DNA of 49,870 nt from Paracoccus sp. (in: a-proteobacteria) (GTDB lineage Bacteria > Pseudomonadota > Alphaproteobacteria > Rhodobacterales > Rhodobacteraceae), in assembly GCF_030536915.1 (NCBI RefSeq), contig NZ_JAUNPC010000001.1, forward strand, positions 40,363 through 90,232, read 5' to 3'. This document shows positions 45,096-49,870 of the stretch, one piece after another (the first letter of the stretch is position 1; every line of letters starts with the position of its first letter). The notes beneath the pieces are model-generated. The model was not told the DNA's origin. It ran no database searches and was given only the letters and a program-made list of their open reading frames with translations. A program made the translations under genes and the position numbers.

Positions 45096-45740
45096 TCAGA
45101 CCCGGGTCCAGCGGTCGTCGTCGGTCAGCATCATCAGCTCGCCATCGCGGATGTCGTGCCACAGCCCGTGCATCGACAGCTCGCCCGACTGGACGGCATT
45201 GGCGACGAAGGGGAAGGTCATCAGGTTGTCCAGCGACACCTGCACGGCCATCTTTTCCAGCGCATCGACCTGTTCCTCGGCGGGAAGCCCTGTCACGCGC
45301 TCATAGCCCGGGCGCAGGATGTCCATCCAGCGGCCGACGAAGCTGGTCGCTTCCTCAAGTTCGGGGGCGCGGCCCGAGCACATGGCGTGGCAGCCCGCGA
45401 CGCCCCCGCACTGGCTGTGGCCCATCACGATCAGATGCGCGACCCGAAGCGAGCGCACGGCGTATTCGACGGCGGCCGAGGTGCCGTGCTGCTCGCCGTC
45501 GGGCGCATAGGGCGGCACCAGGTTGGCGATGTTGCGGTGGATGAAGAACTCGCCGCTGTCGGCCCCGAAGATCGAGGTGACATGGACGCGGGAATCGCAG
45601 CACGAGATCACCATCGCCCGGGGGCGCTGGCCATCGTCGGCCAATCGTCGATACCAGGTGCGGTTCTCGGCATAGGACGTGGCGTGCCAGCCATGAAAGC
45701 GGTGGACGAGGTAACTGGGCAGCGGACGGACGGCGGTCAT
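45096..45740 (-). CDS. Beta-class carbonic anhydrase
   Basis: Zinc enzyme that interconverts CO2 and bicarbonate. Ligand motifs are CCDSRV (Cys47 and Asp49) and VMGHSQCGG (His108 and Cys111), with the supporting FFIHRNIANLVPP segment. The 214-residue length is normal. It is convergent with phyR, six bases past that terminator, and diverges from the small orphan gene at 45894. Its role may be to handle CO2 from formate oxidation, an inference from the methylotrophic setting. Confidence 0.95.
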   Translation of the reverse strand: MTAVRPLPSYLVHRFHGWHATSYAENRTWYRRLADDGQRPRAMVISCCDSRVHVTSIFGADSGEFFIHRNIANLVPPYAPDGEQHGTSAAVEYAVRSLRVAHLIVMGHSQCGGVAGCHAMCSGRAPELEEATSFVGRWMDILRPGYERVTGLPAEEQVDALEKMAVQVSLDNLMTFPFVANAVQSGELSMHGLWHDIRDGELMMLTDDDRWTRV

Positions 45741-45860
45741 GGGGGCCTCATGCGGGTCTCGGCCGCGTGGATAGTCCGCGAATGCCTAAAGTTCGAGACT
45801 TTTCTGCCATCTGCCTCAAGGATTTCTTAGCCGCCCATCCGCAATCTGCCCGAAACGTGC

Positions 45861-45890
45861 GGGACACGGGGCAGGACGGGACAAGGCGGG
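45861..45890 (+). promoter_or_regulatory. G-quadruplex-forming leader before the small orphan gene
   Basis: GGG-ACAC-GGGG-CAGGAC-GGG-ACAAGGC-GGG: four runs of at least three G with loops of 4, 6 and 7 bases. It fits the usual quadruplex pattern and ends three bases before the ATG, overlapping where the ribosome binds. In a G+C-rich genome such patterns also arise by chance. Confidence 0.4.
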
Positions 45891-45893
45891 ACG

Positions 45894-46274
45894 ATGGCGG
45901 ATCTGATGGTTCTCAGCATGCAGGAAGCGGTGCAGGTGGATGCGCGCCGGCTGGCCGAGATCGTGGACGAGCTGGGCGAGACGGCGGCCCATAATGTCAT
46001 CTGCGTGGCGCTGGAACAGTTGGCGCAAGGGCTGTCGGATACCCGCCATGCGGCGTTGTCCGGCGACATGGCCGGGCTTGCGGAACGGTCCGGGATGCTG
46101 TCGCGGCTGGCCTGGCAGGTGGGGCTGACCTCGCTGGCGGCGGTTGGCGCCGACGTGGCGGCCTGCGCGGAACGGCGGGACGGAATCGGGCTTTCCGCCA
46201 CGCTGGCGCGGCTGATGCGGATCGGCAACCGGTCGCTGACCGAGATCTGGGACGAGGGGCGGGATCTCAGTTGA
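45894..46274 (+). CDS. Small helical protein, unknown function
   Basis: A 126-residue protein, mostly helical and cytoplasmic, with no signal peptide. The layout (VDARRLAEIVDELGETAAHNVICVALEQLAQGLSDTRHAAL, then LAERSGMLSRLAWQVGLTSLAAVGADVAAC, then SATLARLMRIGNRSLTEIWD) resembles a four-helix bundle of the histidine phosphotransfer type, but no certain phospho-accepting His is visible. It ends overlapping the convergent glycosyltransferase gene. A G-rich leader lies immediately before its ATG. I do not name a family. Confidence 0.55.
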   Translation: MADLMVLSMQEAVQVDARRLAEIVDELGETAAHNVICVALEQLAQGLSDTRHAALSGDMAGLAERSGMLSRLAWQVGLTSLAAVGADVAACAERRDGIGLSATLARLMRIGNRSLTEIWDEGRDLS

Positions 46275-46881
46275 GCCGCAGGCGCAGATCAACCGCGGCG
46301 CGGGCGCGGACCCATGCGGCCTCGGCCGCGAAGTCATGGGGCACCTGCGCCGCGCTGCGCGACCCCGACAGCGATTCCGAGGCAAAGAAGTCGAAGCCGT
46401 AAAGGCCAAGGCTTTTCAGCGGCGCCCGCAGCAGCAGGTCGATCGCCATGATCCCGGTGCTGGGCGGCGCCCCGAGCCGGCGGGCAAGCGCATGGAAATC
46501 CGCTAGCGGATGCAGATAGAAGCCGGGGCTGCTGGCGCTTGCCCAATCCAGCCGCTTGCGCTTGGGCGACATCCACAGGATGCGCGCAGGGTCCAGCCGC
46601 TTGCGGTCCGCCTCGGTCAAGCGCACGGCCAGCGCCAGCCAGTCGGTGCGGGTTCCGTGGCTTTCGGCCGCGGTCATCGGCGCCCGGTTGATCCTGACCA
46701 CCAGCCCCGCCGCGTCGATGGCGGCGCCATGGCTCTGCGCCGAAAGGGCGCGGGCATTGCCGACCAGCGCGACATGCCGGCCCCCGGCCGCCGCCAGCAG
46801 TTCGGCCTGCGGCACCGACAGCCGGGCCATGGTGTCCTCGTCCCGCAGCGTCCGGGCAAGATAGAAGCGCAATGGGGTCAT
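46267..46881 (-). CDS. Glycosyltransferase family 29-like (sialyltransferase-like) protein
   Basis: A 204-residue protein from ATG 46881 (MTPLRFYLARTL). The pattern VALVGNARALSAQSHGAAIDAAGLVVRINRAP resembles the large sialyl motif of GT29 enzymes, and STGIMAIDLLLRAPLKSLGLYGFDFF resembles the small one. True donor and acceptor are unknown, and the bacterial members need not transfer sialic acid. The frame is open upstream but the additional part is antisense-like and Arg/Pro-rich. It overlaps the convergent small gene and lies 88 bases from a GT4-like gene upstream. Confidence 0.75.
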   Translation of the reverse strand: MTPLRFYLARTLRDEDTMARLSVPQAELLAAAGGRHVALVGNARALSAQSHGAAIDAAGLVVRINRAPMTAAESHGTRTDWLALAVRLTEADRKRLDPARILWMSPKRKRLDWASASSPGFYLHPLADFHALARRLGAPPSTGIMAIDLLLRAPLKSLGLYGFDFFASESLSGSRSAAQVPHDFAAEAAWVRARAAVDLRLRLN

Positions 46882-46969
46882 CGCGCCCGCCCGGATCGGC
46901 CCTGCGGCAGCGGCAATGCGGCACTCGCCATATCCCCCGGCATCCGGGCAGGATGGAATCGCAGCCGGT

Positions 46970-48019
46970 TCATCGGGGCGCTTCCAGCAGGCGGCGATAC
47001 ACGGAGACAATGGCGCGGGCCTCGCCCTCGATGGCGTGGTTGGCCTCGACATGGGCGCGGGCGGCGCGGCCCGCGGCCTCGCGTTCCGCATCGTCGGACA
47101 GCCAGCGGTCCAGCGCGGCGGCCAGTGCCTCCATGTCCTCGCGCGGGACCAGCGTGCCGGTCTCGCCATCCCGGATCAGCGTCTCATAGGCGCCCACGCG
47201 GGCCGCGATCACCGGCACGCCGCTGGCCATCGCCTCCAGCGGGGTCAGGCCGAAGCCTTCCCACCGCGCAGGGGCGGCAAAGAGGTCGAGCGCCCGGTAA
47301 AGCCGCACCACGTCGTCCCAGGGGATCTCGCCCAGAAAGCGGATGCGGTCAGCGATGCCAGCCGCCTGCGCCCTGGCCATCAGTTCATCGACAAAAGCGC
47401 GGTTGTCGGAGGTGATGCGGCCGCTGAAGACAAGCTGCGCCCTCGGATGGCGGGGAAAGACCCGCAGCGCGGCCTCAACCAGCAGATCGACGCCCTTCTG
47501 CGCCCTGACCCGGCCGAAGCAGCCGATCAGCAGCGCATGGGGGTCAAGCCCCATCTCGCGCCGCAGGGCCGCCCGGTCGGTTGCCGGATGGAAGACCCCT
47601 GTATCGACCCCGTGCAGGATCACCTCTGCCGGGCGTTCCAGATATGACGCCGCCTGCGGCGATGTGGCGATCAGCGCATCCTGTTGCCGGATCAGCCAGC
47701 GGGTGAAGCCGGTGTGCCGCCGCTGCGCCGCGCTGGTGAACAGCAGGCGGTAGCGGCGGCGCAGCAGGTGGCGCAGGACCAGCCCCAGCGCCATTTCCGT
47801 GTTCCGCCGCGCGTGCCAGACCCGCCAGCGGTCCCGCGGCAGGCTGGCCGCCCGCGCCAGGGGAATGTGCGGCAGGTTCGGCGGCAGCCCCGGCCCGGTC
47901 GCCACGATCCCGATCATGCGCGCCTGCACCGGGATCAGCCGCACCACGGTCGCCGTGACGCCGGACAGGCGCCGCTTGAGGTTCGGCGCCACCACCTCGA
48001 TGTCGCGCGGCTCAGTCAT
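46970..48019 (-). CDS. GT4-like glycosyltransferase
   Basis: A 349-residue retaining glycosyltransferase of the GT-B fold. The C-terminal domain shows GCFGRVRAQKGVDLLVEAA, FLGEIPWDDVVRLYRALDLFAAPARWEGFGLTPLEAMASGVPVIAARVGAYETLI, the classic GT4 signature with the Glu-x7-Glu (EGFGLTPLE). The N-terminal acceptor domain begins MTEPRDIEVVAPNLKRRLSGVTATV. I chose ATG 48019, since the open frame to 48115 lies inside the MFS gene. It overlaps that gene by eight bases. Probably adds a sugar to lipopolysaccharide or a surface polymer. Confidence 0.88.
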   Translation of the reverse strand: MTEPRDIEVVAPNLKRRLSGVTATVVRLIPVQARMIGIVATGPGLPPNLPHIPLARAASLPRDRWRVWHARRNTEMALGLVLRHLLRRRYRLLFTSAAQRRHTGFTRWLIRQQDALIATSPQAASYLERPAEVILHGVDTGVFHPATDRAALRREMGLDPHALLIGCFGRVRAQKGVDLLVEAALRVFPRHPRAQLVFSGRITSDNRAFVDELMARAQAAGIADRIRFLGEIPWDDVVRLYRALDLFAAPARWEGFGLTPLEAMASGVPVIAARVGAYETLIRDGETGTLVPREDMEALAAALDRWLSDDAEREAAGRAARAHVEANHAIEGEARAIVSVYRRLLEAPR

Positions 48020-49202
48020 CGGCGGCCTCGGGCGCCAAGCGGTAAAGCAGGGTTCCGACGACCAGCGGCGCCAGGAAGAACAGGAACAGCATCGCATAGG
48101 CCCCCGGCGCCGCAAAGGCCCCCGAGGCCGACTGGTGCAGCGGGCGCGAGGCGAATTGCATGATTCCCACGCCCCCGATCGAGATCATGTTGAGGAAGGT
48201 GACGCCCCGGCCCAGCAGATGCACCGGCAGGAACCCCCGCGCATGGGCCATGATCAGCGCGTAGTTGGTCCCGGTCAGCCCGACCAGCCCCAGCAGCGCC
48301 ACCGACAGAAGCAGGCTTTCCCCCGGCAGCAGCACCAGCCCCGCCAGCGCCGCGATGGACAGCGCGTGTCCCGCCATGACCGCGCCGCGCAGCGACCGGC
48401 AGAGCCGCACGAAGGACCCCGCCATGAGGTTGCCCACCACCATGGCGATCCCCATGACCAGCGTGGCCCGCCCGATCATCATGTCATCCGCGCCGAAGAC
48501 GTCGCGCAGGTAGGGCGCGGCCCACAAGCCCCGGATCGCCGCCGACGAGGCATAGCTGACGGCAAACAGCGGCAGCATCAGCCACAGCACCCGCAGCCCC
48601 AGGATCTGCAGGACGCTGCCCTTCGGCGCGCCGTCCGCGTGATGCGGGTCGCGCACCACCAGCCATTGCAGAACCGCCACCCCCAGCGTCACGGCGGTCA
48701 GCAGCCACAGCGACTCGCGCCAGCCGATGGCATGGATCAGCGACACCAGTGGCGCGGCGCCCAGGATGTTGCCCGCCGAGCCGAGGCCCACGATCATCCC
48801 CGTCAGGCCCGCAAAGGCCGCGCGGGGATATTCATGGGCGATGATGTAGTAAGCCGCCATCAGCGCCGGGGCGCAGCCCATCCCGATCAGTCCCATCGCC
48901 AGATGCAGGTGCCAGACCTCGCCGGCAAGCGCGAAGACCGCGGCGCCCCCGCCGCCTCCCAGCGCCAGGAAGGCGGCCGAGGTGCGGCGCGGGCCCAGGT
49001 GGTCCAGCGCCCAGCCGACCGGCACCTGCATCAGCGCGAAGCCCAGGAACCACATCCCCGAGGACAGCGCCAGATCGCCGGGGCTGGCCCCCAGTTCCGC
49101 CTGCAGGGTCGAGCTGAGCACCGCAAGGAAGGCGCGGTAGAACTGGCTGAGCGTATAGCCGAGCGTCAGCGCGATCAGGCCGGCGTTCAGGATCAGGCGC
49201 AT
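48012..49202 (-). CDS. MFS transporter
   Basis: A 396-residue protein with about 12 hydrophobic helices and MFS landmarks: after helix 2, GWALDHLGPRRTSA (the G-x3-D-x2-G-x-R/K type loop), and a mid-protein charged loop (VVRDPHHADGAPKG). The substrate cannot be deduced. It sits between glycosyltransferase genes on one strand, overlapping the GT4 gene by eight bases, so export of a glycan precursor or other surface-related metabolite is possible but unproven. Confidence 0.88.
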   Translation of the reverse strand: MRLILNAGLIALTLGYTLSQFYRAFLAVLSSTLQAELGASPGDLALSSGMWFLGFALMQVPVGWALDHLGPRRTSAAFLALGGGGGAAVFALAGEVWHLHLAMGLIGMGCAPALMAAYYIIAHEYPRAAFAGLTGMIVGLGSAGNILGAAPLVSLIHAIGWRESLWLLTAVTLGVAVLQWLVVRDPHHADGAPKGSVLQILGLRVLWLMLPLFAVSYASSAAIRGLWAAPYLRDVFGADDMMIGRATLVMGIAMVVGNLMAGSFVRLCRSLRGAVMAGHALSIAALAGLVLLPGESLLLSVALLGLVGLTGTNYALIMAHARGFLPVHLLGRGVTFLNMISIGGVGIMQFASRPLHQSASGAFAAPGAYAMLFLFFLAPLVVGTLLYRLAPEAADD

Positions 49203-49259
49203 GGGGACTCCGGTTGGACGGCGGCGAGGCTGCGGCAGGCGGGCGGCGGTTGCAAGGGA

Positions 49260-49870
49260 TCAGACCCGCCCCAGCGCCGCCGCCGCCCAGAGCGTGGCCT
49301 GCGAAAGCCGTCCCTGCCGGTAGAAGCCCCCCTGCCGCATCGCCCGCAGGCGGCGCAAGGGTCCAGGGCCGTTCAGCGCCGCGAAGCGGTCCAGCACACA
49401 GCGGTTCTCGGGCGTCAGCCAGTCCCGCAGCCGCTGCATCTCGCGCAGGTTCTCATGGCTCCAGTCCCGGTGCAGGCCCCGCAGCATCCGCGCCAGGCTG
49501 GCCAGCCGTGCGACCGCGCCGTCATTGGCGCCCACGACGTTCCTGCCATGCTGGCGATACATCAGCGAGGGCGCGGGATCGTGAATGACCCGGCCGCCGA
49601 CGCCGGTCACCAGCTGGTAAAGCCACCAGTCATGCATCACCACCCCGTCAGCGCCGGCCGCCGCCCTGCGGACTAGCCCAGCTGCGGCGGGGTTCAGCAC
49701 CGCCGTGTTGCCGGGCACGAGGTTCTGGACCAGCGCATGCCGGAACGAGGGCGGGCTGACCGGCAGGCGCGACAGGCCCAGGGGGCGCAGCGCCTCGTCC
49801 CGGATCTCGACCCGGCTGCAGTAAAGCGCGGGTCCATCCGTCCCATTCAGGGCCCGCAGGGCGCGCGCCA
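49260..49870 (-). CDS. Glycosyltransferase family 2-like, 5' end outside window
   Basis: The C-terminal 200 or so codons are visible; the frame stays open to base 49870. Read through the GTG near 49716, upstream residues ALYCSRVEIRDEALRPLGLS and then SFRHALVQNLVPGNTAVLN agree with GT2 enzymes (acceptor loop region), followed by GVVMHDWWLYQLVTGVGGRVIHDPAPSLMYRQHGRNVVG, typical of the GT2 rhamnosyl-type family. A start at 49718 is not the real one. It is the most upstream member of this glycan group within the window. Confidence 0.8.
   Translation of the reverse strand, partial: ARALRALNGTDGPALYCSRVEIRDEALRPLGLSRLPVSPPSFRHALVQNLVPGNTAVLNPAAAGLVRRAAAGADGVVMHDWWLYQLVTGVGGRVIHDPAPSLMYRQHGRNVVGANDGAVARLASLARMLRGLHRDWSHENLREMQRLRDWLTPENRCVLDRFAALNGPGPLRRLRAMRQGGFYRQGRLSQATLWAAAALGRV

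Overview
The window looks like the chromosome of a methylotrophic alphaproteobacterium of the Rhodobacterales, close to Paracoccus. The evidence is high G+C, gene order rho-mnmE-mnmG-rsmG-parA-parB beside a DnaA-box region, the NepR/EcfG/PhyR stress system, glutathione-linked formaldehyde oxidation (gfa, flhA, fghA) and a XoxF-type methanol dehydrogenase with a cytochrome c553i-like partner. No insertion sequence, prophage, CRISPR array or rRNA was seen. The only tRNA found is tRNA-Sec.

Region 1 (about 0.4-10.8 kb) is a compact selenocysteine/formate dehydrogenase island. selD faces a Tat-exported formate dehydrogenase (fdhA with an in-frame UGA and SECIS hairpin, fdhB, fdhC), followed by fdhE, selA, selB and tRNA-Sec (selC). 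The genes overlap or abut, selC begins on the base after the selB stop codon, and a strong hairpin ends the block.

Region 2 (10.85-26.6 kb) is a one-carbon oxidation cluster. It holds a secreted Ala/Pro/Thr-rich protein, a conserved secreted protein, an ABC-2 permease and ATPase, an acidic secreted protein, two YVTN beta-propellers, a periplasmic binding protein, an MxaD-like protein, a CxxxCW protein, a XoxJ-like protein, a cytochrome c and XoxF. Then come fghA, a GNAT acetyltransferase, a ClpP-family protease, flhA and gfa. With the formate dehydrogenase this covers methanol to formaldehyde to S-hydroxymethylglutathione to S-formylglutathione to formate to CO2. The ABC transporter, propeller and small secreted proteins have no established function.

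Region 3 (26.7-38.1 kb) is core housekeeping: grpE-hrcA, divergent rph-rdgB-hemW, then hemJ-rho-mnmE-mnmG-rsmG-parA-parB on the minus strand, with parS-like palindromes inside the starts of mnmG and rsmG. Hand-counted G+C drops to roughly 50-55% around parA-mnmG.

The 448-base gap 38070-38517 carries several DnaA boxes, an AT-rich stretch and GANTC sites, and genes on both sides point away from it. I read it as the chromosomal origin.

Region 4 (38.5-49.9 kb) holds aroE-coaE-dnaQ, a YihY-family membrane protein, the general stress response locus (HisKA_2/HWE-type kinase, ecfG, a 48-residue nepR, divergent phyR, with an EcfG-type promoter between), a beta carbonic anhydrase, a small orphan protein and an envelope-glycan group (GT29-like, GT4-like, MFS transporter, and a GT2-like gene cut by the window edge).
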